Of a stretch of DNA of 64,000 bases, positions 35,227-47,045 are shown piece by piece. The notes below the pieces were generated by a model. That model worked only from the letters and a program-made list of their open reading frames with translations, did no database searches and had not been told where the DNA came from. Source of the DNA: Brooklawnia cerclae (GTDB lineage Bacteria > Actinomycetota > Actinomycetes > Propionibacteriales > Propionibacteriaceae); contig NZ_JAAMOZ010000001.1 of assembly GCF_011758645.1 (NCBI RefSeq), positions 2,480,001 to 2,544,000 on the forward strand. The letters are read 5' to 3'. The stretch's first letter is position 1; each line of letters begins with the position of its first letter. The position numbers and the translations under genes are program-made.

Positions 35227-36554
35227 CGCTGCAGTTCGGCGGTCTCCGGGTCTCCCGACGGCGTCCAAGTGTGGATGCGCGGCGGCCATCCCCGCTCGAC
35301 CCGTAGCCGGACACCACGGTGGAAGCGGAAGAACGCCATCACCGCCAGGCACGTCAGGCCGATGAGGATGCACCCGATGAGGATCGACCACCGGGGGCCC
35401 GCGACGTCGCCGACCCAGCCGACGATGGGTGCGCCCAGCGGCGTCCCACCCATGTTGATGGCCGCGTAGACCGCCATCACACGGCCGCGCATCGAGGGCT
35501 CGGTCGTCATCTGGATCGTCGAGTTCGCGCTGGTCATCACGGTGAGCATGCACAGGCCGGTCGGCACGAGCCAGAACGCGTACATGACGTAGCTGGGCGC
35601 CAGAGCGAGCAGCGCGGAGAACACGGTGAACCCGATCAGGCCGATGAGCAGGGTCGTGACGCGCGGATTCCGGCGCCGGGCGGCGATGATCGCGGCCCCG
35701 AAGGTGCCGATGGCCATGATCGTCCCCAGGGCACCGTACTCGGAGGCCCCTCGTCCGAAGACCATGGTCGCCATCGTCGCGTTGTAGATCTGGAAGTTCA
35801 TGCCGAAGGTGCCGAGCATGAACACCATCACGAGGATGATGACGATGTCGGGCCGGTGCGCGATGTACACCAGTCCCTCGCGAGCCGACCCTCGTCCCGT
35901 GCGTGGGGGTGCGGGATGCAGGCGCCGAGGATCCATGACGAGCAATGCGACGAGCATCGCGACGAAGCTGAGGGTGTTCACGAGCATGCCCGGCGCCACA
36001 CCGAAACCGGCGATGATCAGGCCGGCCGCACCCGGGCCGATGAGCCGGGCCGCGTTGAACGACATCGAGTTCAGGCCCACGGCGTTCGGGATCAACTCGT
36101 CAGAGACCATCTCGGAGACGAACGACTGCCTCGCCGGCATGTCGAAGCTCGCCACAATGCCCTGCATGAACGCGAACGCGTAGACATGCCACAGCTCGAC
36201 CGTGTTGGTGACGACGAGCAGCCACAGCAGCAGGCTGTTGAGCCCCAGCAGGGTCTGGGTGATCAGGAGCACCCTGCGCTTCGGATAGCGATCGGCGATG
36301 GCTCCGGCGAAGGGCGCGAGGAACGGGATCGCGAGGAACTGCAGCGCCGACACGTAACCGAGCGCGGTGGACGAGTGGTCGGTCAACTGCGTGAGCACCA
36401 GCCAGTCCTGGCTCGTCCGCTGCATCCACGTGCCGGTGTTGCTCACCAGGGCGCCGGTGAAGTACCACCGATAGTTGGGCTGCGCCAGGGACGCGAAGGT
36501 GCGTGACCCGGCGCTCGGACGATCGGGAGTCATGCGCGCGGTCGTCGCGGTCAT
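35223..36554 (-). CDS. MFS transporter, drug/siderophore exporter-like (DHA3/EntS type)
   Basis: 443 residues with about 12 hydrophobic helices. YRWYFTGALVSNTGTWMQRTSQDWLVLTQLT and FAGAIADRYPKRRVLLITQ (the loop 2-3 motif of MFS proteins) are typical of the EntS/DHA3 subfamily. The central cytoplasmic loop is basic (DPRRLHPAPPRTGRGSAREG). ATGA overlap with the upstream marR gene suggests an exporter controlled by its own MarR repressor; the ligand is unknown. Confidence 0.88.
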   Translation of the reverse strand: MTATTARMTPDRPSAGSRTFASLAQPNYRWYFTGALVSNTGTWMQRTSQDWLVLTQLTDHSSTALGYVSALQFLAIPFLAPFAGAIADRYPKRRVLLITQTLLGLNSLLLWLLVVTNTVELWHVYAFAFMQGIVASFDMPARQSFVSEMVSDELIPNAVGLNSMSFNAARLIGPGAAGLIIAGFGVAPGMLVNTLSFVAMLVALLVMDPRRLHPAPPRTGRGSAREGLVYIAHRPDIVIILVMVFMLGTFGMNFQIYNATMATMVFGRGASEYGALGTIMAIGTFGAAIIAARRRNPRVTTLLIGLIGFTVFSALLALAPSYVMYAFWLVPTGLCMLTVMTSANSTIQMTTEPSMRGRVMAVYAAINMGGTPLGAPIVGWVGDVAGPRWSILIGCILIGLTCLAVMAFFRFHRGVRLRVERGWPPRIHTWTPSGDPETAELQR

Positions 36555-37027
36555 CGCCGCGGCTCACTGTCGACGAACTCGATCAGCAGGTCGGTGGCGC
36601 GGCGCAGCAGAGCACGCTGTTCCTCGTCGAGGGGATCGAGCCGCCTCAGCATCCACGTGTCGCGGGCCTCGATCGTCCTTCGCGCAAGGTCGCGGCCGCT
36701 AGGGGTGAGATCCACGAGCACCTGGCGCCCGTCGTCCGGGTGGGGCGTGCGGGCGACGTATCCCTTCTCGGCCAGGCAGTTCACCGTCCGGGTCATGCTC
36801 GGCGTGCTCACGCGCTCATGGTCGGCGAGCTGCGTGGGGGTCTGGGCGCCGATCCGGTTCAGGCGCAGGAGCACACCGACCTGATGCGGGGGGACGTCCT
36901 TGTTGCTCTCGAACCGCACCCGCCGGGCCAAGCGCTGGCAGGCCATGCGCAGATCGCTGGCCAGCACACTCACCTCGTCCTCGCCGTGGGCTGCTGGTTG
37001 TTCTCGTGGAGATTCGATCGACGTCAC
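36551..37027 (-). CDS. MarR family transcriptional regulator
   Basis: 158 residues, winged helix-turn-helix. QVGVLLRLNRIGAQTPTQLADHERVSTPSMTRTVNCLAEKGYVARTPHPDDGRQVLVDLTPSG covers the recognition helix and the wing (DDGR). It is translationally coupled to the MFS gene. An AT-rich inverted repeat immediately upstream (37034-37059) is the obvious candidate operator, so autorepression relieved by a small molecule is likely. Confidence 0.92.
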   Translation of the reverse strand: MTSIESPREQPAAHGEDEVSVLASDLRMACQRLARRVRFESNKDVPPHQVGVLLRLNRIGAQTPTQLADHERVSTPSMTRTVNCLAEKGYVARTPHPDDGRQVLVDLTPSGRDLARRTIEARDTWMLRRLDPLDEEQRALLRRATDLLIEFVDSEPRR

Positions 37028-37033
37028 GTCTAG

Positions 37034-37059
37034 TTAGCTTAGCTCATTACTCAAGCTAA
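37034..37059 (-). promoter_or_regulatory. Candidate MarR operator
   Basis: TTAGCTT (37034-37040) and AAGCTAA (37053-37059) form an inverted repeat, centre-to-centre 19 bases, inside a distinctly AT-rich tract (37031-37075), 7 bases before the marR start. TAAGCT on the minus strand within it could be a -10 box. Confidence 0.6.
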
Positions 37060-37097
37060 TTAACATAGCTAGCGATGCACGTCGGGCGAATCGTTCC

Positions 37098-37190
37098 GCT
37101 GACGGGAATCGGGATCTCGCTGCACTCGGCATCGGCGTGCCGACCAGACACGCCGGCAGGCCCGCGGACGGCATCCCGATTCCCGTCAGC
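37098..37190. repeat. Perfect 18-bp inverted repeat with nested hairpin
   Basis: Arm GCTGACGGGAATCGGGAT at 37098-37115 is exactly complementary to 37173-37190. The 57 bases between contain a second hairpin (CGGCGTG / CACGCCG). It lies between transketolase's end and the marR promoter. It could be an mRNA-end structure, a small mobile-element remnant, or an inverted duplication. No coding function is apparent. Confidence 0.8.
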
Positions 37191-37237
37191 CGCCGCCTGT
37201 TCCGGCATCGCACCCGCCGCTCCCCGGAAACGCGAAC

Positions 37238-37266
37238 GGGGCGGCCCGCGCAAAGCGGACCGCCCC
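37238..37266 (-). terminator. Transketolase terminator
   Basis: GGGGCGG(T)CCGC pairs with GCGG(G)CCGCCCC on the minus strand (one mismatch, 5-base loop), 12 bases after the tkt stop. The tail reads GTTCGCGTTT, so T-tract quality is low but the stem is strong. Confidence 0.7.
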
Positions 37267-37278
37267 GAAGAACGTGAC

Positions 37279-39351
<2,073 letters not shown>

Positions 39352-39512
39352 GGTTCGTCCTTTGCGTGCAATGGCACCTCTACCTCGAGTTGTGCCGACG
39401 TCTGTATCGCACCCAATCCTAGTACCGGGCCGTCGGCCGCCAGCCAGTGCGCATCCGCCCTGCGGACCCTTCCACGCGCCGCACCGTGCATAGCATTCGG
39501 GGAGGTCATCGG

Positions 39513-39525
39513 TACTATTTCCCGC
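39513..39525 (+). promoter_or_regulatory. -10 box of the phosphoribosyltransferase gene, probably leaderless
   Basis: TACTAT (39513-39518) ends seven bases before the ATG at 39526 and no ribosome-binding site fits between. Another TAGCAT lies at 39491. Confidence 0.5.
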
Positions 39526-40071
39526 ATGACGGCCTATCACGCGGATTCCAGCAACCTTGCCGACAAGGAGATCCTCACCTGGGACGGTTTCGCACGAGCC
39601 TCGCGCGAACTCGCCGAGTCGGTCGCGCGCTCGGGGTTCGAGGCCGAGATCCTCATCGGGGTCGCCCGCGGCGGCCTGATCCCTGCCGGAGCGCTCACCT
39701 ACGCGCTGGGCATCAAGCTCACCGACGCCATCAACGTCGAGTTCTACACCGACGTGTCCCAGACGCTGCCCGACCCCATTCTGCTGGCCCCGATGCTCGA
39801 CACCGAGTCGATCCAGGGCCGCCGCCTTCTCGTGGTGGACGACGTGGCCGACTCGGGACGCACACTGGCGCTCGTCCTCAAACTCCTGCGCGGCTTCGGA
39901 GCCCAGGTCCGCAGCGCCGTCCTCTACGCCAAGCCGACCACCGTCGTCGAGCCCGATTTCGTGTGGCGCCGCACCGACAAGTGGATCGTCTTCCCCTGGT
40001 CGGCCGAGCCCCCGGTCTCCGGCCGCCCCGCGCTGGACGACCAGGGATTTGCGCCGCAAGAGCACAGTTGA
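39526..40071 (+). CDS. Phosphoribosyltransferase family protein
   Basis: 181 residues. The PRPP-binding loop LLVVDDVADSGRTLALVL, GVARGGLIPAGALTYALG, and KWIVFPWS near the C-terminus match the purine PRTase-like (xanthine/hypoxanthine-related) subgroup frequent in actinobacteria. The base used cannot be deduced. It diverges from tkt. Start ATG 39526; frame continues upstream without conserved sequence. Confidence 0.88.
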   Translation: MTAYHADSSNLADKEILTWDGFARASRELAESVARSGFEAEILIGVARGGLIPAGALTYALGIKLTDAINVEFYTDVSQTLPDPILLAPMLDTESIQGRRLLVVDDVADSGRTLALVLKLLRGFGAQVRSAVLYAKPTTVVEPDFVWRRTDKWIVFPWSAEPPVSGRPALDDQGFAPQEHS

Positions 40072-40148
40072 TGTGACAACCACCCCGCGGCCGACGGGCC
40101 GGTTAGGGTGAGAGCACGCAACGTTGCATGCGGGAAGGGGTTTCGATT

Positions 40149-41450
<1,302 letters not shown>

Positions 41451-41451
41451 C

Positions 41452-41735
41452 CCCACCGAAACGCCCGTTGAGCCCGTCGAAACGACCGTTGAGCCTGTCG
41501 AAACGACCCTTCGACAAGCTCAGGGAACCTACACGCCCGTTGAGCCCGTCGAAACGACCGTTGAGCCCGTCGAAACGACCCTTCGACAAGCTCAGGGGGC
41601 CTACACGCCCGTTGAGCCTGTCGAAACGACCCTTCGACAAGCTCAGGGGGCCTACACGCTCATTGAGCCATCCGACAAGCTCAGGGACCACCCTTCGACA
41701 AGCTCAGGGACCGCCCTTCGACAAGCCCAGAGATT
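41452..41735. repeat. Cluster of TTCGACAGGCTCA-type repeats
   Basis: The 407-base gap between gltA and the M20 gene contains about a dozen copies in both orientations (TTGAGCC(C/T)GTCGAAACGA and CCCTTCGACAAGCTCAGGG). Pairs in opposite orientation can form hairpins. No gene is present. The region 41736-41857 is otherwise plain, with TAGCAT (41814-41819) as a possible -10 for the next gene. Confidence 0.9.
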
Positions 41736-41857
41736 GCCCGCCAAATCTCCCGGCGACACCGCCGACGTCACCCCGAGCCGGGAAGCTCGTGGCCTCGGCT
41801 CGATCGACGCGCCTAGCATGGGGCCGAGGAAGCCTCACTGCGGCGAAAGGACTCACC

Positions 41858-43081
41858 GTGACCCCACCCTCCCGATTCGAACCCACCGGTGACCAGTTCG
41901 AGCGTCTGCTCGCCGACTACCGGTACCTGCACGCCCACCCCGAGTTGAGCCTGCACGAGTTCGAGACCGCGGCGTGGTTGGAACGTCGGCTGGAGGCGCT
42001 CGGTTTCACGACCCAGCGCATCGCCGAGACAGGCGTCGCGGCCGTGCTCACCAACGGCGACGGCCCGGTCGTGGCGTTCAGGGCTGACACCGACGGCCTG
42101 CCCGTGTCGGAGGACACCGGGGTCGAGTGGGCGTCCCGCACGGTCTGGGAGGACGCCGACGGCAACCGGACCCCGGTGATGCACGCCTGCGGCCACGACA
42201 TCCACATGACCTGCGCGATCGCCGCAGCCGAATGGCTCGCCTCCCACAAGGACGAATGGTCGGGCACTCTGGAGTTGATCCTGCAGCCCGCCGAGGAGAT
42301 CGTCCAGGGTGCTCGCAACATGCTGAACGCCGGGCTGTGGGACGCGATCCCGCACGCCGAGGCGGTCTACGGGCAGCATGTCTGGCCCATTCCGGCCGGC
42401 CAGGTGTGGGTGAACCCCGGCCCGTTCTTCGCAGCGGTCGACACCTACCGCATCGAGGTCTTCGGACGCGGCGGCCACGGCTCGATGCCGGAGACGACGA
42501 TCGACCCGGTCGTCCTGACCGCGGCCATCACCCTGCGGCTGCAGACCATCGTCAGCCGTGAGGTCGGGCTGCACGAGCGGGCCGTGCTCACCGTGGGCTC
42601 CATCCACGCGGGAAGCAAGGAGAACGTGATTCCGTCGTCCGGCGAACTCCTCGTCTCCACCCGCACCTACTCGCCCGACGTGCAGCGGCGCATGGCCGAG
42701 GCCATCGCCCGCATCGCACGCGCCGAGGCTGCGGCCAGTGGCGCACCGGAGCCGAACATCGTCCCGATGTACAACGCCTCGTGCGTGGTCAACGACGCGG
42801 ACGAGACCGCCACCCTGCTCGGGCTCCTCGGGGACGAGCTCGGCGAGGATGCGGTGCTCGTCCCCGAGAACCCGATGACGGCCTCGGAGGACTTCGGCTA
42901 CCTGGGGGCCGCGATCGGCGCACCCTCGGTGTTCTGGGTGTTCGGCGGCTACCGCGGCATGCATCCGGGCGACGCGGTGCCCACCAACCACTCCCCCCAC
43001 TTCCTGCCCGACCCCGACAGCTCGATCCGCACGGGAACGTCCGCGGCCCTCACCGCGCTGATGTCGCGCCTGGGACGCTGA
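41858..43081 (+). CDS. M20 family metallopeptidase / amidohydrolase
   Basis: 407 residues, zinc-dependent hydrolase related to hippurate hydrolase, N-acyl amino acid amidohydrolases and IAA-amino acid hydrolases. Metal-site motifs are FRADTDGLPVSEDTG, MHACGHDIHMTCAIAAAEWL and LQPAEEIVQGARNML (catalytic and metal glutamates). The dimerisation (lid) domain begins VFGRGGHGSMPETTIDPV. TASEDFGYLG near the end is typical. GTG start, preceded by AAAGGA and a TAGCAT box at 41814. The substrate is uncertain. Confidence 0.93.
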   Translation: MTPPSRFEPTGDQFERLLADYRYLHAHPELSLHEFETAAWLERRLEALGFTTQRIAETGVAAVLTNGDGPVVAFRADTDGLPVSEDTGVEWASRTVWEDADGNRTPVMHACGHDIHMTCAIAAAEWLASHKDEWSGTLELILQPAEEIVQGARNMLNAGLWDAIPHAEAVYGQHVWPIPAGQVWVNPGPFFAAVDTYRIEVFGRGGHGSMPETTIDPVVLTAAITLRLQTIVSREVGLHERAVLTVGSIHAGSKENVIPSSGELLVSTRTYSPDVQRRMAEAIARIARAEAAASGAPEPNIVPMYNASCVVNDADETATLLGLLGDELGEDAVLVPENPMTASEDFGYLGAAIGAPSVFWVFGGYRGMHPGDAVPTNHSPHFLPDPDSSIRTGTSAALTALMSRLGR

Positions 43082-43084
43082 GGC

Positions 43085-44305
43085 TCACCGGTTCGCACGG
43101 GCGGCCGACACCAGTTCGAGATCGGCCGACAGCAGGGCGCGCGCCCGGCTCTCCTGCTCACGACTGGTCCACGGCACCCTGTCGAACCCGGCGACGGTCT
43201 CGTCCACGACAGCGTCCAGCGCGTTGTCACTGATCAACCCGAGCCGCCGGACGACGACCGCGGCCTGTGCGTACGTGTCGAAGAACTCGACGCCGTCGGC
43301 CGCATGCCGGAGGCGTTGCTCCGGCGGGGTGCCCACCACGTCGTGGATGAGCGCGGCGTCGACCGCACCACCCAGCTGCGTCCGCAGCCGTGTGGCCACC
43401 CGCACGTCCCCCTGCCCGGAGTCGCCGATGAAGACGATCCGGTACTCGGGGAACAGCTGGTGGTAGTGGGCGATGTTGCGCAACTTGCGATCGGCCATGC
43501 CGCCATGGCTCAGCAGGCTGACGAACGAACCGGTCAGGATCGCGCCGTGACCGATGCCCGCCGCGCGCAGCCGTGAACGGGTCAAGTCCTCGATGATCCC
43601 CATGACGTCGGTCGGCCGGGCGGTGACGAACGTGAGATCACCGATGGTCCGCCCTGTGCCGGTGGGCCCCTCGTCCAACGCCTTCCACAGGGCCAGGACG
43701 CCGGGGTAGAGCGTCCCCTTGGGAAACCGGGTGTCTTTGAGGGTGCAGATCGCGGTGTCGTCGATGTCCGAGAGCACTTTGGCCTCGGTGCCGGCGGCGC
43801 CGGCTCGCTCCGCGTCCACCCGGACGGCCTTCGCCTCCACCGCGATGTGGGCGAGGATCTCCTGCCTGAGGACGGCGGAACCGACGTCGCGGAAGACCAA
43901 CTTCTCCAGGTCGTCGTGGTCGGCCCCGGCGTCGACAAGGTTCTTCAGTGCGGTGAGGTCGCCCCCGTGCAGTTCGGTGATCAGGTCGCGGACCAGCCGC
44001 TCCTCGCGAGGCCCGAGGCGCCGCTCCTGGATGGCCCGGATGAGCCCGGCCCGCGCGGGAATGCCGAGCTCACCACGGCGCCCGGACCCCAGCAACTCGA
44101 ACAGGGCGGCGCGGTTGTCGGGCCCGCCGAAGGGGCGGTCGTTCAGGCTGGACACGAGCGAACGGGCCAGGTCCTGATCGGCGAGCACCTCGTTGAGGTC
44201 ACCGGGAGATGCGCCCTCCAGCAGGCGCAGGATCATGGCCTCGTCCCCGGCATCGGTGGATGACGAGACCAGCCGGCGAACCAACTGCGCCGTCGTCCCG
44301 CTCAC
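43085..44305 (-). CDS. App1-type phosphatidate phosphatase domain protein (DUF2183)
   Basis: 406 residues. The HAD-like phosphatase core is in the C-terminal half: KVLSDIDDTAICTLKDT with the DxDxT nucleophile motif, DLTFVTARPTDVMG, GHGAILTGSFVSLL, ADRKLRNIAHYHQLFPEYRIVFIGDSGQGDVRVA. The N-terminal 170 residues are helical and less recognisable. Yeast App1 is a phosphatidate phosphatase; the bacterial substrate is unproven. It is translationally coupled to the adjacent lipid-kinase-like gene (GTGA), which suggests both act on phosphatidate/diacylglycerol. Confidence 0.85.
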   Translation of the reverse strand: MSGTTAQLVRRLVSSSTDAGDEAMILRLLEGASPGDLNEVLADQDLARSLVSSLNDRPFGGPDNRAALFELLGSGRRGELGIPARAGLIRAIQERRLGPREERLVRDLITELHGGDLTALKNLVDAGADHDDLEKLVFRDVGSAVLRQEILAHIAVEAKAVRVDAERAGAAGTEAKVLSDIDDTAICTLKDTRFPKGTLYPGVLALWKALDEGPTGTGRTIGDLTFVTARPTDVMGIIEDLTRSRLRAAGIGHGAILTGSFVSLLSHGGMADRKLRNIAHYHQLFPEYRIVFIGDSGQGDVRVATRLRTQLGGAVDAALIHDVVGTPPEQRLRHAADGVEFFDTYAQAAVVVRRLGLISDNALDAVVDETVAGFDRVPWTSREQESRARALLSADLELVSAARANR

Positions 44306-45279
44306 GCCGGGCCACTTCGTGGAACACAGACGGCCAAGCCACGATGCTCTACCCGGACTCGCAGCTCCGTGACACCCTGGACGACGTCGCCGTCGAGTTG
44401 CACCGGCAGCGGCCAGCTGGGGTGGACGGCGATGCGGCGCCCCTGGGCGTACCTCAACGCCCGCGCCTCACGGTCGTAGTGGACGAGCCCCTTGTCGGCC
44501 ACGGCCAGCCACTCCCCCATGTGCCGGATCGGTACCTCCAGCACATCGAGGACGCCGTCGTCGGGCCGGGCATGCGGCCAGATCCGGATGCGACCGGGGC
44601 CGGCGGGGGTGTTCCCGACGAGCACGGTCCAGGTCAGCACGTCGCGTGGCTCCTCGTCGTCGATCTGGACGCGCATCGGCAGGGCGCGGCGCCTGGCCTC
44701 GGCGAGCCCGGAGACGCCGTAGGCCCACCAGCCGAGTCTTCGTTTGTCACTGAGCCCCGTGCAGGCGACGGTTCGCGCGTCGCGGCCGATTCCCGCCATC
44801 GTGACGAATGGTTCCTCACCCCACGGGCCATGCGTCGATTCTCCGGACGCCCACCCCACGTCGATGCGGACGACCGATCCGCCGATCACCGCCGCTGCCT
44901 GATCGTGGGCACCTCGTCGTGGCAGTCCGAGGTTGTGGGCCAGAAGGTTGCCGGTGCCGCAGGCGATGACCCCCAGGGCGACCTGCGTGCCTGCCAGCGC
45001 GCGCACGACCTGGCGGATCGTCCCGTCACCCCCGACGACGACCACGAGGTCGGCGCCCGCGGCGACCGCTCGTCTCGCCTGTCCGTAGCCGGGGTCGGAC
45101 ACCGAGGTCGTCAGGTTGGACAGGACCGGCAATCCGAGCCTGCAACATTCACGGACGACGGCTGTCACGCAGCGACCGGAGTCCCTGGCGATCGGGTTGC
45201 CGATGATCGCCACGTTCCTCGGCGGCTTCGGGCGCGGAGCGGACGCCTCTCGCGTCCCGCTGTGTCCCGTCGTGCTCAC
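44302..45279 (-). CDS. Diacylglycerol/lipid kinase family protein
   Basis: 325 residues, DAGK catalytic fold. Nucleotide-binding motif VVVVGGDGTIRQVVRAL and GVIACGTGNLLAHNLGLP are diagnostic; the C-terminal beta domain ends in a typical PLPVQLDGDVVQGVTELRVRV segment. Start GTG 45279; the longer open frame upstream to 45411 is poorly conserved in character. Phosphorylation of diacylglycerol or a related lipid is the likely role, consistent with the phosphatase partner. Confidence 0.9.
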   Translation of the reverse strand: MSTTGHSGTREASAPRPKPPRNVAIIGNPIARDSGRCVTAVVRECCRLGLPVLSNLTTSVSDPGYGQARRAVAAGADLVVVVGGDGTIRQVVRALAGTQVALGVIACGTGNLLAHNLGLPRRGAHDQAAAVIGGSVVRIDVGWASGESTHGPWGEEPFVTMAGIGRDARTVACTGLSDKRRLGWWAYGVSGLAEARRRALPMRVQIDDEEPRDVLTWTVLVGNTPAGPGRIRIWPHARPDDGVLDVLEVPIRHMGEWLAVADKGLVHYDREARALRYAQGRRIAVHPSWPLPVQLDGDVVQGVTELRVRVEHRGLAVCVPRSGPA

Positions 45280-45405
45280 ATCCCCATTCTGCCCACCGCG
45301 GGGCTCCGACGCCGGTCTTGACGGCCGTGGCGCGCCTGTTCGCGCCCGGTCGGCCAGGAGTCCGGCGTATCGATCGTCCCTTTCCCGCCCCACACATAAA
45401 AGTGA

Positions 45406-45411
45406 TAGCAT
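45406..45411 (+). promoter_or_regulatory. Candidate -10 of the SPFH gene
   Basis: TAGCAT within an AT-rich patch (45395-45425) 34 bases before the ATG. The -35 is unclear. GAGGAAGGA lies 7-15 bases before the start codon. Confidence 0.45.
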
Positions 45412-45445
45412 TTTGATATCTCATCTCCGTGAGGAAGGAACCCCG

Positions 45446-46423
45446 ATGGACCCCTCGACCGACATCGCAGCCGGCACCGGCACCGAGTCCCCCGCCACCG
45501 AACCCGCAGGCCACCCCGTCGGCTTCAGCGGCACCCGCGTCAACGTCCGCGAGCACAGCGCCTGGCATACCAGCGGCGCTCTCGGCCTCCTGGCCAGCCT
45601 GGTCCTCCTGATCGTCGGGATCCTCCTGATCGTCAGAGCCATCACCACCTCCGAGACCGGCAGCATCGGCGCGCTCATCGTCGGCGGCGTGCTCGTCGTG
45701 ATCATCGGGTTCGTGCTGATGTCGGGCCTGGTCATCGTCCAGCCCGGCGAGACCAGCGTCGTCCAGTTCTTCGGCAACTACATCGGCACCGTGCGACGCG
45801 CCGGGCTGCTGCAGACCGTACCGCTGAGCAGCAGGCGCAAGGTCTCCGTGCGCGTCAACAACTTCGAGACCAACGAGTTGAAGGTCAACGACGCGGAGGG
45901 CAACCCCGTCAACATCGCCGCGATCATCGTCTGGCAGGTGGCCGACACCGCCAAGAGCGTGTTCGCGGTGGAGGACTACCAAGCGTTCGTCGCCGTCCAG
46001 TCCGAGGCCGCCCTGCGCCACGTCGCCACCAGTCATCCGTACGACAACGCCGCCCCCGGCGAGGAGACCCTGCGCGGATCCACCGAGCTCGTCGCCGACG
46101 AGCTGGCGCACGAGGTGGCCGACCGTATCGCGATCGCCGGGCTCGAGGTGGTCGAGGCACGCATCTCGTCCCTGGCCTATGCCCCCGAGATCGCCCAGGC
46201 CATGCTGCAGCGTCAGCAGGCCTCGGCGGTCATCGCCGCACGCGAGAAGATCGTCGAGGGCGCGGTGTCGATGGTGCAGAACGCGCTGGAACGGCTGGAG
46301 GCCGACGACGTCGTCACCCTGGACGACGAGCGCAAAGCGTCCATGGTCAGCAACCTGCTGGTCGTCCTGTGCTCCGATTCCCGTGCGACCCCCGTCGTCA
46401 ACACGGGCAGCCTCTACAACTGA
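45446..46423 (+). CDS. SPFH/Band 7 domain membrane protein
   Basis: 325 residues. Two hydrophobic segments (about 45-66 and 73-95) are followed by an SPFH domain starting VIVQPGETSVVQFFGNYIGTVRRAGLLQTVPLSSRRKVSVRVNNFET; ADTAKSVFAVEDYQAFVAVQSEAALRHVAT and EARISSLAYAPEIAQAMLQRQQASAVIAAREKIVEGAV are typical of the slipin-like branch. These proteins form membrane scaffolds. A downstream small RHH gene starts 5 bases after its stop, so they form an operon. Confidence 0.92.
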   Translation: MDPSTDIAAGTGTESPATEPAGHPVGFSGTRVNVREHSAWHTSGALGLLASLVLLIVGILLIVRAITTSETGSIGALIVGGVLVVIIGFVLMSGLVIVQPGETSVVQFFGNYIGTVRRAGLLQTVPLSSRRKVSVRVNNFETNELKVNDAEGNPVNIAAIIVWQVADTAKSVFAVEDYQAFVAVQSEAALRHVATSHPYDNAAPGEETLRGSTELVADELAHEVADRIAIAGLEVVEARISSLAYAPEIAQAMLQRQQASAVIAAREKIVEGAVSMVQNALERLEADDVVTLDDERKASMVSNLLVVLCSDSRATPVVNTGSLYN

Positions 46424-46428
46424 TCGCC

Positions 46429-46653
46429 GTGGCCACGCGCAAGCAGATACTCCTCCGGCTCGACCCGGCCGTGCACGATGCCCTCCAGCGATGGGCGGCG
46501 GACGACCTGCGATCGGTCAACGCCCAGATCGAGGTGCTGCTGCGGAAGGAGCTCAAGGCAGCGGGCCGGTTCCCCAGCCAGGCCGGCCCGCTGGCGCGCC
46601 CCGGGCGTCCCCGCAAGGAGGGCGCCACACAGGAAGCCGACGAGACCCTCTGA
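46429..46653 (+). CDS. Small ribbon-helix-helix (Arc-type) protein
   Basis: 74 residues. ATRKQILLRLDPAVHDALQRWAADDLRSVNAQIEVLLRKELKAAGR fits the Arc/MetJ ribbon-helix-helix fold: beta strand QILLRLD, helix A, and the SVNAQIEVLLRKEL helix B. The C-terminus is charged and probably disordered. GTG start, directly after the SPFH gene. Antitoxin-like in form but no toxin gene adjoins; it may instead regulate the SPFH operon. Confidence 0.75.
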   Translation: MATRKQILLRLDPAVHDALQRWAADDLRSVNAQIEVLLRKELKAAGRFPSQAGPLARPGRPRKEGATQEADETL

Positions 46654-46687
46654 CCGTAAGGTCTCGGAGCTTGTGGAGGGAGAGGTC

Positions 46688-46910
46688 GTCGTTTCGACAG
46701 GCTCAACGAGCATCCGAACAAACGGTCCTTGAGCCTGTCGAAAGGACCGTTTGCCCTCCTCGTTTCGACAAGCTCAACGAGCGTAACAGTGCCCGCCGAA
46801 AGGAACCTCGCTTCGACAAGCTCAACGACCATCCGAGCAAACGCTCCCTGAGCCTGTCGAAGGGAACCTCGTTTCGACAGGCTCAACGAGCGTAACGGTG
46901 CCTGTCGAAA
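46688..46910. repeat. Cluster of TTCGACAGGCTCA-type repeats
   Basis: The 392-base gap before the NfnBA-like gene (46654-47045) contains seven or eight copies in both orientations, often as GTTTCGACA(A/G)GCTCAACGA. They alternate with CTTGAGCCTGTCGAAAGG. No gene is seen in this stretch; two terminator hairpins are listed separately. Confidence 0.88.
46720..46752 (+). terminator. Repeat-derived terminator after the SPFH-RHH operon
   Basis: AAACGGTCCTT (46720-46730) pairs perfectly with AAGGACCGTTT (46742-46752), enclosing a repeat core in the loop, followed by GCCC after the TTT of the stem. An A-rich 5' arm and T-rich 3' arm end make it a plausible bidirectional terminator. Confidence 0.6.
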
Positions 46911-46954
46911 GGACCCAACGACCGCTCGACGAGCACAGAGGCCGCAGACGCAAA

Positions 46955-46985
46955 GCAGTCGGCAACCGCGATGGCTGCCGACTGC
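46955..46985 (-). terminator. Terminator of the PFOR/NfnBA-like operon
   Basis: GCAGTCGGCA and TGCCGACTGC form a perfect 10-bp stem with an 11-base loop. On the minus strand it is followed by TTTGCG, 61 bases after the stop at 47046. Confidence 0.7.
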
Positions 46986-47045
46986 TCGTCCGCAGGGCGC
47001 TGCCCGAGCCGGGGTGACGGTGACCGACCCGGGCAACTCCATTGG

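Noticed and set aside
46429-46653. Toxin-antitoxin system
   Set aside because: Only an antitoxin-like RHH protein is present; no toxin gene adjoins it on either side.
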